Assembly: GCF_025460765.1 (NCBI RefSeq)
Contig: NZ_JAMWEG010000002.1
Span: 372,001 to 436,000 of the forward strand
Direction: 5' to 3'
DNA length: 64,000 nucleotides
Source of the DNA: Micromonospora sp. MA102
GTDB taxonomy: Bacteria > Actinomycetota > Actinomycetes > Mycobacteriales > Micromonosporaceae
How positions within the stretch are numbered: position 1 is the stretch's first letter; every line of letters begins with the position of its first letter. The notes under the pieces are model-generated. The model saw nothing but the letters and a program-made list of their open reading frames with translations. It did no database searches and had not been told where the DNA came from. The translations under genes and the position numbers were made by a program. Positions 8,783 to 18,220 of this stretch are shown in pieces.

Positions 8783-8803
8783 CGTTGCGGCGCGGCAGAA
8801 GCG

Positions 8804-10372
8804 TCAGCCGTTGGCGGCGACGTCGTCGACCAGGTGCAGCAGGGTCCGCACCGGGACGCCGGTGCCGCCCTTGGTCCAGTAGCCGGTGGCCTCGCCCGAG
8901 TGGTAGCCGGGGCCGGCGATGTCGATGTGCGCCCAGGCCACGTCGTCGGTGACGAACTCGCGCAGGAAGACACCGCCCTGGAGCATGTGGCCGGCCCGGT
9001 CCATGCCGGCGTTGACCTGCGAGATGTCCGCGACCTCGGAGTCCATGCCCTTGCGCACGTCGTCCGGGAGCGGCATCGGCCAGGCCGGCTCGCCCGTCGC
9101 GTCACCCGCGACCCGGACCCGCTCGCACAGCTCCGGGGTGCCCATCACACCGGCGATCCGCTTGCCCAGCGCGATCACCTGGCCGCCGGTCAGCGTCGAG
9201 GTCTCGAACAGGTAGTCGGCACCGTCCTCGCAGGCCCGGGCGATGGCGTCGGCCAGGATCATCCGGCCCTCGGCGTCGGTGTTGAGCACCTCGACCCGCT
9301 TGCCGCTGTACATGGTGATCACGTCGCCCGGCCGGTAGCTGGTGCCCGACGGCATGTTCTCCGCCATCGGCAGGTAGCCGGTGACCGCGACCGACGGCTT
9401 GAGCGCCGCGACGGCCAGCATGGCCGCGCCGACCGCCGCCGCGCCCGCCATGTCGGACTTCATCTCCCACATGCCCTGGGCCGGCTTGATCGAGATGCCG
9501 CCGGTGTCGAAGGTGATGCCCTTGCCCACCAGCGCCACCCGCTTGCCGTTGCCGCCGCCCTCCGGGGTGTAGGTCAGCTTGACCAGCCGCGGCGGGGCCT
9601 CCGAGCCCTGGCCGACGGCCAGGATGCCGCCGTAGCCGCCGGCGGCCAGCGCCGCCTCGTCGAGCACCTCGACGCCGAGCCCGGCCTCCCGGGCGGCGGC
9701 GGCCACGGCGTCGGCGAACGACGGCGGGCGCAGCTCGTTCGGGGCGGTGTTGACCCAGTCCCGGCTGGTCCGCACCGCGCCGGCCACCGCCTGGGCGCGG
9801 GTGACCTCGGCCTGGGCGGTCGCGTCGGCCGCGTCCGGCACGGCGACGAGCACCTCGGCCACCGGCTCGCGTCGGGCCGGCTGCGGCTTGGTCTTGTAGC
9901 CGGCGAACCGGTAGCCGCCGAGCAGCGCGCCCTCGCTGACCGCGCGCAGCGCGGCCGGGGCGTCGGCGTCGTCGGGCAGCGGCAGGGCGAGCGCGACGCG
10001 GGACGCGCCGGCCAGGGCCCGGACGGCCGCGCCGGCGGCCCGGCGCAGGGTCTCCGGGGCCGGAGCGGCGCCGGACGGCTCGGGGCCGAGGCCGACGGCG
10101 ACCACCACCGGTGCGGTGACCGTGCCCAGCGTGGCCAGCTTGATCACCTCGCCGGGGCCGCCGGTGGCGCCGAGCAGGGCCAGCGTCTCGGTCAGCTTGC
10201 CGTCGAACGCGGCGGCGATGCTCTCCGCGCCGCTGGCCAGCAGCAGGGCGCCGGCGGGTGAGCCGGCCTCCTGCTCGGTCGTCTGGCTGTGCACGCCGAT
10301 CACGATGGCGTCGACGGCGAGTTCGGCGGGGTCGGTGTCGACCAGGCTGAGGGTGGTGCGGGGCGATGTCAC
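8804..10372 (-). CDS. pepA: Leucyl aminopeptidase (M17 family)
   Basis: The 522-residue cytosolic metallo-exopeptidase removes N-terminal residues from peptides. The N-terminal half is the regulatory macro-like domain; the C-terminal half holds the di-zinc site: [15 protein letters not shown] (catalytic Lys and Asp), [10 protein letters not shown], and the signature [13 protein letters not shown] with the catalytic Arg. GTG at 10372 is used because CCGGAG lies nine bases upstream and the product then starts [14 protein letters not shown]; the open frame continues upstream only because of GC bias. It is divergent from gcvT across a 232-base region with two copies of a hairpin repeat. Confidence 0.93.
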   Translation of the reverse strand: MTSPRTTLSLVDTDPAELAVDAIVIGVHSQTTEQEAGSPAGALLLASGAESIAAAFDGKLTETLALLGATGGPGEVIKLATLGTVTAPVVVAVGLGPEPSGAAPAPETLRRAAGAAVRALAGASRVALALPLPDDADAPAALRAVSEGALLGGYRFAGYKTKPQPARREPVAEVLVAVPDAADATAQAEVTRAQAVAGAVRTSRDWVNTAPNELRPPSFADAVAAAAREAGLGVEVLDEAALAAGGYGGILAVGQGSEAPPRLVKLTYTPEGGGNGKRVALVGKGITFDTGGISIKPAQGMWEMKSDMAGAAAVGAAMLAVAALKPSVAVTGYLPMAENMPSGTSYRPGDVITMYSGKRVEVLNTDAEGRMILADAIARACEDGADYLFETSTLTGGQVIALGKRIAGVMGTPELCERVRVAGDATGEPAWPMPLPDDVRKGMDSEVADISQVNAGMDRAGHMLQGGVFLREFVTDDVAWAHIDIAGPGYHSGEATGYWTKGGTGVPVRTLLHLVDDVAANG

Positions 10373-10478
10373 GAAAGCTACTCCGGGCGGGCCGGGCCGG
10401 CCGCTGTGTCGCGTGCCGGCGATGAAGGTCTCCGGCGGCGAACCTACCCGCCGGACGCGTGGCTGTCCCGCCGATAGG

Positions 10479-10533
10479 TCCAGGCGGGCTGTCCCGCCTG
10501 GACCCGATGGATCCAGGCGGGCTGTCCCGCCTG
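10479..10533. repeat. Two copies of a 22-base hairpin repeat in the pepA-gcvT gap
   Basis: The 22-base sequence tccaggcgggctgtcccgcctg occurs at 10479-10500 and again at 10512-10533, 33 bases apart. In each copy CAGGCGGG pairs with CCCGCCTG across a CTGT loop. A partial third copy (GGCTGTCCCGCC) precedes them at 10461-10472. The position between two divergent genes suggests regulator binding or RNA structure in the gcvT leader, but no known riboswitch consensus is seen. Confidence 0.6.
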
Positions 10534-10591
10534 CACCCGAGGGACGCGGGCGGGACCTCCCGCCGATGCTAACCAGCCGGTCACGGGCCGG

Positions 10592-10597
10592 TAAGTT
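10592..10597 (+). promoter_or_regulatory. Possible -10 element for leaderless gcvT transcript
   Basis: TAAGTT fits the actinobacterial TANNNT -10 pattern and ends seven bases before the gcvT ATG, where no Shine-Dalgarno sequence is visible. Transcription would then begin at or next to the ATG. No good -35 box was found. Confidence 0.35.
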
Positions 10598-10604
10598 CGC
10601 ACCC

Positions 10605-11735
10605 ATGACCGAGGTGACCTCCGACGCCGCCGCGACCCGGCTGCGCCGTTCCCCGTTGCACGAGCGGCACACCGCGCTCGGTGCCAAGTTCGCCCCCTTC
10701 GGGGGATGGGAGATGCCGCTCGAGTACGCCGGGGGCGGCGTGCTCAAGGAGCACACCGCCGTGCGTACCGGGGTGGGCGTCTTCGACGTCTCGCACCTCG
10801 GCAAGGCCCGCGTCACCGGGCCGGGCGCCGGGGACTTCGTCAACTCCTGCCTGTCCAACGACCTCGGCCGGATCGCCCCCGGCAAGGCCCAGTACACGCT
10901 CTGCTGCGACGACGCCACCGGCGGCGTGGTGGACGACATCATCGCCTACCTGTACGCCGACGACCACGTCTTCCTGGTGCCGAACGCGGCGAACACCGCC
11001 GAGGTGGTCAACCGGTTGCGCGCCGCCGCGCCCGAGGGCGTGATCGTCACCGACGAGCACGAGGCGTACGCGGTGCTCGCCGTCCAGGGGCCGCGCTCGG
11101 CGGAGCTGCTGGACACGCTCGGCCTGCCCACCGGGCACGACTACATGAGCTTCTCGGCCGCCTCGCTGAACGGCGTCGACCTGACCGTCTGCCGCACCGG
11201 CTACACCGGGGAACTCGGCTACGAGCTGGTGGTGCCGGCCGGCGACGCGCCCGCCGTCTGGGACGCGCTGTTCGCCGCCGGCGAGGCGGAGGAGCTGCGC
11301 GCCTGCGGCCTGGCCGCGCGGGACACGCTGCGGACCGAGATGGGGTACCCGCTGCACGGGCAGGACCTCTCGCTGGACATCACGCCGGTGCAGGCCCGCT
11401 CGGGCTGGGCGGTCGGCTGGGACAAGCCGGCCTTCTGGGGCCGCGACGTGCTGCGGGCCGAGAAGGCCGCCGGCCCCGTCCGGACGCTGCGCGGCCTGGA
11501 GGCGGTCGACCGGGCCATCCCGCGCCCCGGCATGGCCGTCTACGCCGGCGACAAGCAGGTCGGCACGATCACCAGCGGCACCTTCAGCCCGACGAAGAAG
11601 CAGGGCATCGCCCTGGCCCTGGTCGACACCGACCCGAAGCTCCCCGACGGCGAGATCCTGGAGGTCGACATCCGCGGCCGCCGCGCCCAGATGCGCCTGA
11701 CCCGCCCACCCTTCGTCCAGCCCTCGGTGCGCTGA
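10605..11735 (+). CDS. gcvT: Aminomethyltransferase (glycine cleavage T protein)
   Basis: The 376-residue T protein transfers the methylene group of aminomethylated H protein to tetrahydrofolate and releases ammonia. Recognised by [19 protein letters not shown] at the N terminus, [15 protein letters not shown], the catalytic aspartate region in that motif, [13 protein letters not shown], and [12 protein letters not shown] in the C-terminal barrel. Length matches the family. The ATG at 10605 is supported by the conserved N terminus; it has no ribosome binding site, so it may be leaderless. gcvP and gcvH are not in the window. A glycine riboswitch was looked for upstream and not seen. Confidence 0.94.
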   Translation: MTEVTSDAAATRLRRSPLHERHTALGAKFAPFGGWEMPLEYAGGGVLKEHTAVRTGVGVFDVSHLGKARVTGPGAGDFVNSCLSNDLGRIAPGKAQYTLCCDDATGGVVDDIIAYLYADDHVFLVPNAANTAEVVNRLRAAAPEGVIVTDEHEAYAVLAVQGPRSAELLDTLGLPTGHDYMSFSAASLNGVDLTVCRTGYTGELGYELVVPAGDAPAVWDALFAAGEAEELRACGLAARDTLRTEMGYPLHGQDLSLDITPVQARSGWAVGWDKPAFWGRDVLRAEKAAGPVRTLRGLEAVDRAIPRPGMAVYAGDKQVGTITSGTFSPTKKQGIALALVDTDPKLPDGEILEVDIRGRRAQMRLTRPPFVQPSVR

Positions 11736-11762
11736 CCCCCACCCCGTCCGTCTCGTCGCGTC

Positions 11763-11817
11763 GATCATGAAGTTGGCGGCGATCTCGATCTCCCTGAGCG
11801 CCGCCAACTTCATGATC
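11763..11817. terminator. Perfect 18-base inverted repeat between convergent genes
   Basis: GATCATGAAGTTGGCGGC (11763-11780) and its exact reverse complement (11800-11817) flank a 19-base spacer. The right arm reaches into the stop codon of the DUF2314 gene. The arms are AT-richer than the surroundings, unlike the pure G/C hairpins elsewhere in the window. It should work as a two-way terminator for gcvT and the DUF2314 gene. From memory, hairpins with ATCATGAAGTT arms are spread through Micromonospora genomes. Confidence 0.7.
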
Positions 11818-13126
11818 AATCGGGCGGAAGGGGCTGGGAGTCCGTCGGGGGTTCGCCGGCGTCGAGGACGGCCTGCGTCCAGCCGCCCTCGATGACGCCG
11901 GTGGCGTCCAGCACCGCCCAGTCGACGACGTCGGCGGCCTCCACCACGACCGGGGCGCCGATCCGGACCGTGGGGTCGCCGGCGGCGTCGCTGGCGCTCG
12001 CGCCGACGATCCGCTCCGGGGTGTCCCACGAGGTCACCCCGGCCCACACGTACTCGGGGCCGTCGTCGCCCGGCAGCCCGTACTTGACCACGAGCTGGCT
12101 CTCGGCGGGGAGCAGGCCGGCCAGGAAGCGGGACCGGATGTCGTCGAGCGCGGCCCGCGCGGTGGCGACGGCCCGGCTCATCGCGTCGCCGGAGCGGGCG
12201 TACCGGACGTCGGGCTGGATGCCGTTGAACAGGGTCGCGCAGGCGGCGGCGAAGTAGCGGCCGGGCGGCCCCGGGTGCCCGGGCGGCGGGTTGAGGGTGA
12301 GGAACGAGTCTGCGTCCGGGTCGGTAGCCGGGTCCAGTTCCAGCCGCAGCAGCACGGGCGCCGTCGCGCCGTGCTGCTCCGGATTGCCGTACGCCACCGC
12401 GATGTCGTGCCCGGTCACCGTGGCCAGCACCGGGAGCTGCACGAACGCCGGCACCTCCTCGCCGGACAGCCCGTCGGTCCAGTCCCGCAGCAGGCGCCGG
12501 GCGGCCCCGGTCATCACCGCGCCCCAGGCCCGGGTGAGGTGGTCCGGCACGCCCTGCGCCTGGAGCTCCAGCAGCCCGAAGCGGCGCAGTCCCTTCGTGG
12601 TGAACCACAGCCCGTCGGCGTCCGACGAGTAGGGCACCAGCACCCAGTCGACCAGCCGGATCCGGCCGTGCTCGTCGGGGAGGGACCGCAGCGCCGCGGC
12701 CGGGTCGAGGAACTGGAGCCCGAAGACGTCCACCACGTCCCCGTCGACCGTTTCGGCGACCGCCGCGGCCACCGCGCGGGCCGCCCACTCGTGCGCCGGC
12801 GGCCAGCCCGGCCGGTATTCGGCCTGCACCACGACGAGGTGCGTGGCGGCGGCCAGCCTGGCCAGCTGCGGCTCGGTCGCCCCGAACGCGGTGAGCAGGT
12901 CCGGCGGCAGCTCCGGGAACTCGCTGACCGGACGGGTGTCCACGGTCATGAGCGGGCTGTCCAGCATCTGCCGGGCCAACCCGTGCACCGGCTCGGCGAG
13001 CCGGCCGGCCAGCCGCTCCACGGCGGTTTTCGGGCTCACCTTCGGCAGCCCGACGAGCGGCACCAGATAGGTCGCGTCCAGCGACTCGGGCACCGGTACG
13101 GGCAGGAAGTCGTCCGTGATGAGCAT
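11816..13126 (-). CDS. DUF2314 domain-containing protein
   Basis: A 436-residue acidic soluble protein. The first ~310 residues (MLITDDFLPVPVPESLDATY...) are not assignable by eye. The C-terminal ~110 residues have the DUF2314 pattern: a region after SRFLAGLLPAESQLVVKYG, YVWAGVTSWDTPERIVG, and PVVVEAADVVDWAVLD followed by GVIEGGWTQAVLD. DUF2314 proteins are of unknown function and are often found beside toxin- or secretion-associated genes in other bacteria, but nothing of that kind is next to it here. The start at 13126 is an ATG. The stop codon lies within the right arm of an 18-base inverted repeat. Confidence 0.7.
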   Translation of the reverse strand: MLITDDFLPVPVPESLDATYLVPLVGLPKVSPKTAVERLAGRLAEPVHGLARQMLDSPLMTVDTRPVSEFPELPPDLLTAFGATEPQLARLAAATHLVVVQAEYRPGWPPAHEWAARAVAAAVAETVDGDVVDVFGLQFLDPAAALRSLPDEHGRIRLVDWVLVPYSSDADGLWFTTKGLRRFGLLELQAQGVPDHLTRAWGAVMTGAARRLLRDWTDGLSGEEVPAFVQLPVLATVTGHDIAVAYGNPEQHGATAPVLLRLELDPATDPDADSFLTLNPPPGHPGPPGRYFAAACATLFNGIQPDVRYARSGDAMSRAVATARAALDDIRSRFLAGLLPAESQLVVKYGLPGDDGPEYVWAGVTSWDTPERIVGASASDAAGDPTVRIGAPVVVEAADVVDWAVLDATGVIEGGWTQAVLDAGEPPTDSQPLPPD

Positions 13127-13191
13127 GCCGTCCCCCTCGACCGTGCCGGTACACCTCGCCTGAGAACGCTACCCGCCCGGACGGGTGGGGC

Positions 13192-13965
13192 TCAGGCGGA
13201 CAGCACCAGTCCCAGGTAGGACAGCGTGGTGACGAGCTCCACGAGGGCGCCGAGCACGTCGCCGGTGATCCCGCCCAGCCGGCGTACCAGGTGCCGCAGC
13301 AGCCCGGCCGCGACGGCGAGCGCGGCCAGCACGGCGAGCGGCCCCTGCCACGGGCGGCCGGGCACCGCCGGCACGGCCAGCAGCGCCACGGCGGCCGTGC
13401 CGGCCACCAGCGCGACCGGACCCACCGTGCCGGCCACCAGCGCGCCCAGCCCTTCCGGCCGGGCGGCGGGCACCCCGCGCCGGCAGGCCAGCGCGACAGC
13501 CAGCCGGCCGGCCGCCGTCGCCGCGACGACCGCCGCGAGCGCCGCCGGCCGCGACCGCCCGGCCAGCTCCGCGAGCACCGCCGCCTGGAGCAGGAGTACG
13601 ACCACCAGCGCGACCACGCCGAACGGCCCGACGTCCGGCTTCTTCATGATCTCCAGCGCCGCCGGCCCGCGCCGGTAGGAGCCGAGCGCGTCCACCGTGT
13701 CGGCCAGCCCGTCCAGGTGCAGCCCCCGCGTGAGCAGCGCGCCCAGCGCGACGGTCACCCCGGCGGCGACCAGCGGGGGCGCGACCGCCGCGGTGAGCAG
13801 CAGCATCGCACCGAGGACCGCGCCGAGCAGCGCGCCGATCGCCGGGGCCAGCGCCATGGCGGCGCCGGCCGCGGCCCGGTCCACCCGGCCCGCGCGTACC
13901 GGCGCCGTGGTGAAGGTGGTGAGCGCCAGCCGGATCCCGTCGCCGAGCCGGAACTCAGTCGGCAC
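13192..13965 (-). CDS. cobS: Adenosylcobinamide-GDP ribazoletransferase (cobalamin synthase)
   Basis: A 257-residue integral membrane enzyme that joins adenosylcobinamide-GDP and alpha-ribazole, the last assembly step of cobalamin. The family signature is clear: LALTTFTTAPV near the N terminus and HLDGLADTVDALGSYRR followed by ALEIMKKPDVGPFG in the first third, then five or six alanine/valine-rich membrane segments. The ATG at 13965 overlaps the end of the CobU-CobT gene by 11 bases, so the two are translated together in one operon. Confidence 0.93.
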   Translation of the reverse strand: MPTEFRLGDGIRLALTTFTTAPVRAGRVDRAAAGAAMALAPAIGALLGAVLGAMLLLTAAVAPPLVAAGVTVALGALLTRGLHLDGLADTVDALGSYRRGPAALEIMKKPDVGPFGVVALVVVLLLQAAVLAELAGRSRPAALAAVVAATAAGRLAVALACRRGVPAARPEGLGALVAGTVGPVALVAGTAAVALLAVPAVPGRPWQGPLAVLAALAVAAGLLRHLVRRLGGITGDVLGALVELVTTLSYLGLVLSA

Positions 13966-15943
13966 GTCGGCCGGGGGCGACCGGCTCGTCCGGCCCGACC
14001 GTGGTGGGCCTCGGGCCGGCCGGTTCGGGCTCGCTGAAGTCCGGCTCGGGTCCGGTGGTGACGGGTCCGGGCCCGGCGGGCTCCGGCTCGGTGAACTCCG
14101 GCTCGGGCCCGGTGCTGGCGGGTCCGGGCCCGGCGGGCTCGGGCTCGGTGAAGTCCTCGTCGTCCCCGCCGCCGAGCGCCGGGTGCACGGGCAGGCCGGC
14201 GGCGAGCGACAGGGCCGAGCGCAGCAGCGGCAGGGCGGCGAGCGCGGTCGCTCCCTCGCCCAGGTCGAGCCGGAGGTCCAGCAGCGGGGTCAGGCCCAGC
14301 ACGTCGGCGGCGAGCCGCACCCCGGGCCGGCCGCCGTGGTCGGGCAGCAGGCACCAGTGCCGGGCCTGCCCGGCCAGGTCGCGGCTGACCATGCCGGCGG
14401 CCACCCCGACCGGCCCGTCCAGCAGCACCGGGACGCGCCGGGCGGTCGCGCCGAGCAGCACCCCGGTGGCCACCGCCACGTCACCGCCGCCCAGCTCGGC
14501 GAGCACGTCCTTGGCCTCGCGGGCGGAGCGCCGGGTGCGGTGCAGCGCGTCGCGGACGGCGGCGCAGCGGACCATCCAGGCGGCGTCGTCGAACTCGCCG
14601 TGCTCGGTCACCACCCGGCCGAGCACCGCCGGGGGTTCCGCGCCGGCCGTGGCCGCCAGCACCGCCGCGGCGGCCGTCTCGGTGCCGGCCCCGCACGCCG
14701 CGAGCACCAGCAGCTGTACGCCCGCGTCGGCGGCCTGCTCGGCGAGCCGCCAGCCGTAGCGCAGGGCCGCCTCGACCTCCTCGCCGCCGAGCGCCGGCCC
14801 CTCCTCGATGGGGGCGGAGCTGGGCGTCTCCACCACCTGGAGGCTCGCGCCGTTCTCGGCGGCCAGCCGGGCGAGGGGCCCCTTGCCGGCGCGCGCCTGC
14901 CGGGCGCGGCGGGCCGACTCGCCGGGCACCGCGCCGGCCGACGCGCCGCCCTCGTGGTCGCCGTGCAGCAGCAGCACGCGGACCGAACCCCACGGCGTCG
15001 GGGTCGCGGTGCCCTGGGTGGCGGCGGCGAAGCCGACCACCCGCTCCAGCACACCCAGGCCGGCGCCGGCGATGTCCAGGGTGGCCAGCCTGTCGACCGC
15101 CTGCGGCCCGGTGTAGTCGTCGGGCATCGGTAGTTCCATGCCGGGCTGGATGACCAGGCCGGTGGCGACCATCGGCAGGGCCATGGTCGGCGCGGCCCAG
15201 TCGGCGGGGCCGGCCGTGGCGGCCGGGGCCGGGGCCGGCGGAACGGCGGGGGTGAGCACCTCGGGCAGCGCCTCGTCGGGCACGCCGGCCGGTGCGGGGG
15301 CAGCCGGTGCGGGACCGACCGGCGCGGGGCCGGCTTGTGCGGCGCCCGCTCGTGCGGGGGCGGCCGGTGCGGCGCCCGCCTGCGCGGGGGGAGCGGCCGG
15401 CGGCTTCAGCCAGGCGGTCTGCCCGGCCACCACCAGTGCGACGGCGTCGCAGGCCTCGGCGACCGCCCGGTTGGTCGCGCCCAGCGCGTCGGTGAACGCC
15501 CGGCCCAGCGGCGTGGTCGGCACCAGCGACAGGCCCACCTCGGGGCTGACCAGCACCAGCCGGGCGGCGCTGGCCCGGACGGCCGCGGCCAGCTCCGCGA
15601 TGGTGGCCGTGTCGTCGGCCGGCTGGTGCGCCGGATCGAGCAGCACCGTCACCCAGCCGCCCAGGTCGTCGACGAGCAGCGTCTCGTTCGGCCCGGCCGT
15701 CGCGATCACCTCGGCCAGGCGGCCGGGGTCGGCGGCGGTCTCCTCGGTGGTCCAGCTGCCGGGCCGGCGGGCGCGATGCGCCGCGAGGCGGGTCGCCCAC
15801 TCGGTGTCCTCCGGATCCCCCTCGGGGGCGGTGGCCACGTACCGGACCGTGGGCGCGTCGGCGACCACCGACTCCGCGAACTCCGACTTGCCCGAGCGGA
15901 TACCGCCGAGCACCAGGAGGGTGTTCCACCCGTCTACGGACAT
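13955..15943 (-). CDS. CobU-CobT fusion: cobinamide kinase/guanylyltransferase and DMB phosphoribosyltransferase
   Basis: A 662-residue protein carrying two steps of nucleotide loop assembly. Residues 1-185 are CobU: P-loop GGIRSGKS (13-20), YVATAP, the RRPGSWTTEE segment and VSPEVGLSLVP. After a ~60-residue Ala/Pro-rich linker, residues about 245-600 are CobT: MVATGLVIQPGMELP, the GAGTETAAAAVLA glycine loop and catalytic Glu in DLGEGATALAALPLL. The last ~60 residues are three copies of a repeat like FTEPEPAGPGPASTGPEP and are probably unstructured. CobU supplies adenosylcobinamide-GDP and CobT supplies alpha-ribazole phosphate to the next gene, cobS. The fusion itself is a known actinobacterial arrangement; the repeat tail is less usual. 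Confidence 0.88.
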   Translation of the reverse strand: MSVDGWNTLLVLGGIRSGKSEFAESVVADAPTVRYVATAPEGDPEDTEWATRLAAHRARRPGSWTTEETAADPGRLAEVIATAGPNETLLVDDLGGWVTVLLDPAHQPADDTATIAELAAAVRASAARLVLVSPEVGLSLVPTTPLGRAFTDALGATNRAVAEACDAVALVVAGQTAWLKPPAAPPAQAGAAPAAPARAGAAQAGPAPVGPAPAAPAPAGVPDEALPEVLTPAVPPAPAPAATAGPADWAAPTMALPMVATGLVIQPGMELPMPDDYTGPQAVDRLATLDIAGAGLGVLERVVGFAAATQGTATPTPWGSVRVLLLHGDHEGGASAGAVPGESARRARQARAGKGPLARLAAENGASLQVVETPSSAPIEEGPALGGEEVEAALRYGWRLAEQAADAGVQLLVLAACGAGTETAAAAVLAATAGAEPPAVLGRVVTEHGEFDDAAWMVRCAAVRDALHRTRRSAREAKDVLAELGGGDVAVATGVLLGATARRVPVLLDGPVGVAAGMVSRDLAGQARHWCLLPDHGGRPGVRLAADVLGLTPLLDLRLDLGEGATALAALPLLRSALSLAAGLPVHPALGGGDDEDFTEPEPAGPGPASTGPEPEFTEPEPAGPGPVTTGPEPDFSEPEPAGPRPTTVGPDEPVAPGRRAD

Positions 15944-15993
15944 GCCCGTACCTTAAGGCCGCCCGGCGGGTCGCCGCCCGCCGGCCCGGGGGC

Positions 15994-17898
15994 TCAGTCG
16001 CAGTGCTCGAACGCGCTGCCGTAGCTGGCCCCGCCGGCCGACCCGCCCCACTTCACGCAGGCCCCGGCGGCGCTCGCCCGCACCGGCCCGGCGTAGTAGC
16101 GGTAGGCGCCGCTCTCGGTCTGCCGCGCCTTGCCCTGCACCTCCAGGTACGCGGTCACCGTGGTGGCCTGCCCGACGTCGGTGTCCTTGAGGGTGACCAC
16201 GCAGTTGGTGCCGCCCGCGGTGCTGTAGAGCAGGTAGACCCGCCCCCTGCGAACCCCGCCGGCGGTCAGGGTCGCCGAGTCGATCACCTGGTAGCCGCTG
16301 CCGCACGCCTGCGCCGCCGTGTACGGGTTGGGCTTCTGCGGCGCGGCCGTGCTCCCGGTCGGCCCGGGCGCGCCGGTGGTCGGCGCCGGGTCACCGGCCG
16401 ACGGGCCGCCCCCGCCCGCCGCCGGGCGGCTCGGCGTGGTCGACGGCGACCGGCTGGGCTTCCCGGTACGGCTCGGCGTCGGCTCCGCGCTGGCGCCGGC
16501 GCTCGTCGACTCGTCCGGCTGCCCGGGGTCGGCGACCGCGGACTCCCCGGTCAGCGCGGCCGGGCGCTGCCCCGGGTCCGGGTCGTCGGGGGAGTGCAGC
16601 ACCGCCACGACCACGGCGGTCAGCACGGCGACCAGCACCACGCCGGCCGCACCGGCCAGCGCCAGTGCCCGCCCGCGGCCCCGGCGCTCCGCCGGCTCCT
16701 CCAGCGTCGGCGGTTCGGCCGACCCGGCGTGCCGGTCCCGCAGCGACCCGTGGCCGGGCTCCCCGCTCGCCTGCGCGACGCCGGCCGCCCAGACCGGCCC
16801 GGGCGCGGAACCCGGCGCGGAACCCGGCCCGGGAGCCCCGGGGACGGGCGCGGGCACGGCGGAGGCGTGCCCGGGAGCGAACACGGGACGGCCAGCGGGC
16901 GGCGGACCGGCGGGTGGCTGGCCGGCAGGGGACTGGCCGGTCGACGGCTGGCCGGCCGGTGGCGTCGCCGCGGGCGGGTCCGGGGTCGGCGCCGGGAGGA
17001 CGGCCGGGCCGGGCACGGCGGGACCCGCGACCGCCCACGGCGGGCGGGGCGGGGCGGGCAGCCGGGCCAGGGTGGCGTCCCGGGCGTCCTGGGCGGCCTC
17101 GGCCAGGGCGAGCGCGCTCGGGAACCGGTCCGCCGGACGCTTCGCCAGCGCGCGGCCGACCACCTCGACCACCGCGGGGGGCGTGCCCACCAGCGGCGGC
17201 GGCTCGTCCTGGACGTGCCGCATGGCCACCTGGAGGGGGTTGTCGCCCTCGAAGGGCGGCCGCCCGGCCAGGCAGTAGTAGGCGACGGCGCCGAGCGCGT
17301 AGACGTCGGTGACCGGCGACACCGGCTGCCCGGCCGCCTGCTCCGGCGACATGTACGAGGCGGTGCCGAGCACCATGTGCGCGGCCGTGATGCCGGCCAT
17401 GGTGCTGGCCCGGGCGATGCCGAAGTCGACCAGCACGACCGTGCCGTCCCGCTTGACCAGCAGGTTCCCGGGCTTCACGTCGCGGTGGACGATCCCGGCG
17501 AGGTGGGCGGCGTGCAGGGCGTGCGCGGCCTGCCCCACCACCGACATGGTGGACGCCGGGTCGAGCCGGCCGGCGCGCCGGATCCAGGTGACCAGCGGCT
17601 CGCCGTCGACGTACTCCATCACGAGGTAGCTGACCTGGCCGCCGTCGGCGAGGGTCGCGGAGCCGAAGTCGTGGACCTGCACGATGCCGGGGTGCCGCAG
17701 CGCCGCCAGCATCCGGGCCTCGGCGTGGAAGCGGGTGGTGAACTCGGGATCGGCGACCAGCGACGGCAGCAGCACCTTCACGGCGACCTCGCGGCTCAGC
17801 AGGGTGTCGGTGCACTTCCAGACCGCACCCATGCCGCCCGTCGCGATGCGTTCGCCCAGCCGGTAGCGATCGCTGAGCACCACTCCTTGAGTCAGCAC
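15994..17898 (-). CDS. Membrane Ser/Thr protein kinase with SapA-like extracellular domain
   Basis: A 634-residue PknB-type kinase. The cytoplasmic kinase domain (about 10-275) has GERIATGGMGAVW, the ATP lysine K41 in EVAVKVLL, HRDVKPGNLLV, VDFGIAR and MSPEQAAG, all intact. A ~130-residue proline-rich juxtamembrane stretch leads to one membrane helix (about 408-432), then a Pro/Ser/Thr-rich stalk and a C-terminal ~105-residue domain (ACGSGYQVIDS...AGACVKWGG...FEHCD) with four cysteines. That outer domain resembles Streptomyces spore-associated protein SapA, from memory. GTG at 17898 is the usual start context (VLTQGVVLSDRYRLGERI). It is divergent from a small protein and a site-2 protease. 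Confidence 0.85.
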   Translation of the reverse strand: MLTQGVVLSDRYRLGERIATGGMGAVWKCTDTLLSREVAVKVLLPSLVADPEFTTRFHAEARMLAALRHPGIVQVHDFGSATLADGGQVSYLVMEYVDGEPLVTWIRRAGRLDPASTMSVVGQAAHALHAAHLAGIVHRDVKPGNLLVKRDGTVVLVDFGIARASTMAGITAAHMVLGTASYMSPEQAAGQPVSPVTDVYALGAVAYYCLAGRPPFEGDNPLQVAMRHVQDEPPPLVGTPPAVVEVVGRALAKRPADRFPSALALAEAAQDARDATLARLPAPPRPPWAVAGPAVPGPAVLPAPTPDPPAATPPAGQPSTGQSPAGQPPAGPPPAGRPVFAPGHASAVPAPVPGAPGPGSAPGSAPGPVWAAGVAQASGEPGHGSLRDRHAGSAEPPTLEEPAERRGRGRALALAGAAGVVLVAVLTAVVVAVLHSPDDPDPGQRPAALTGESAVADPGQPDESTSAGASAEPTPSRTGKPSRSPSTTPSRPAAGGGGPSAGDPAPTTGAPGPTGSTAAPQKPNPYTAAQACGSGYQVIDSATLTAGGVRRGRVYLLYSTAGGTNCVVTLKDTDVGQATTVTAYLEVQGKARQTESGAYRYYAGPVRASAAGACVKWGGSAGGASYGSAFEHCD

Positions 17899-18019
17899 CG
17901 AGCCACCGTACCGGCCGGGCGACGGGCATGATCCATGGCGGCCGGGCCGTCCCGCGTCCGGCCGACTAGGCTTGCGGGGGTTTCCGTCCCAGGGCGACGG
18001 CGGCGAGGGGAGACGCGGC

Positions 18020-18220
18020 ATGGCGTGGAGCTGGCGGTACGAGGGCACGAACGGCGCATCGGTCGACGGGCCGGGTGAGTCGTTCCCCAGCCAGGCGGAC
18101 GCCGAGTCGTGGATCGGCCAGGCCTGGCGGGAGCTCGCGGGGTCCGGCGTCACCTCCGTCGCGCTCCTGGAGGACGACCGGGTGGAATACCGGATGAGCC
18201 TGCTGCCCCCGGCCGAATGA
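18020..18220 (+). CDS. Small conserved hypothetical protein (66 aa)
   Basis: A 66-residue acidic protein (MAWSWRYEGTNGASVDGP...VEYRMSLLPPAE) with a predicted short alpha/beta fold and a conserved-looking FPSQADAESWIGQAWREL helix. I believe similar small proteins are widespread in actinobacteria, with unknown function. GAGGGGAG lies eight bases before the ATG at 18020. The stop overlaps the start of the site-2 protease gene (ATGA), so the two are translationally coupled. It is divergent from the kinase gene. Confidence 0.75.
   Translation: MAWSWRYEGTNGASVDGPGESFPSQADAESWIGQAWRELAGSGVTSVALLEDDRVEYRMSLLPPAE

Noticed and set aside
10373..10604. A glycine riboswitch upstream of gcvT.
   Set aside because: The conserved GGAGAG-type cores of that riboswitch are not present; only the 22-base hairpin repeats are seen.
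15944..15993. A cobalamin riboswitch near the cobU-cobT/cobS operon.
   Set aside because: The space upstream of the operon (15944-15993) is far too short and the B12-box is not found.
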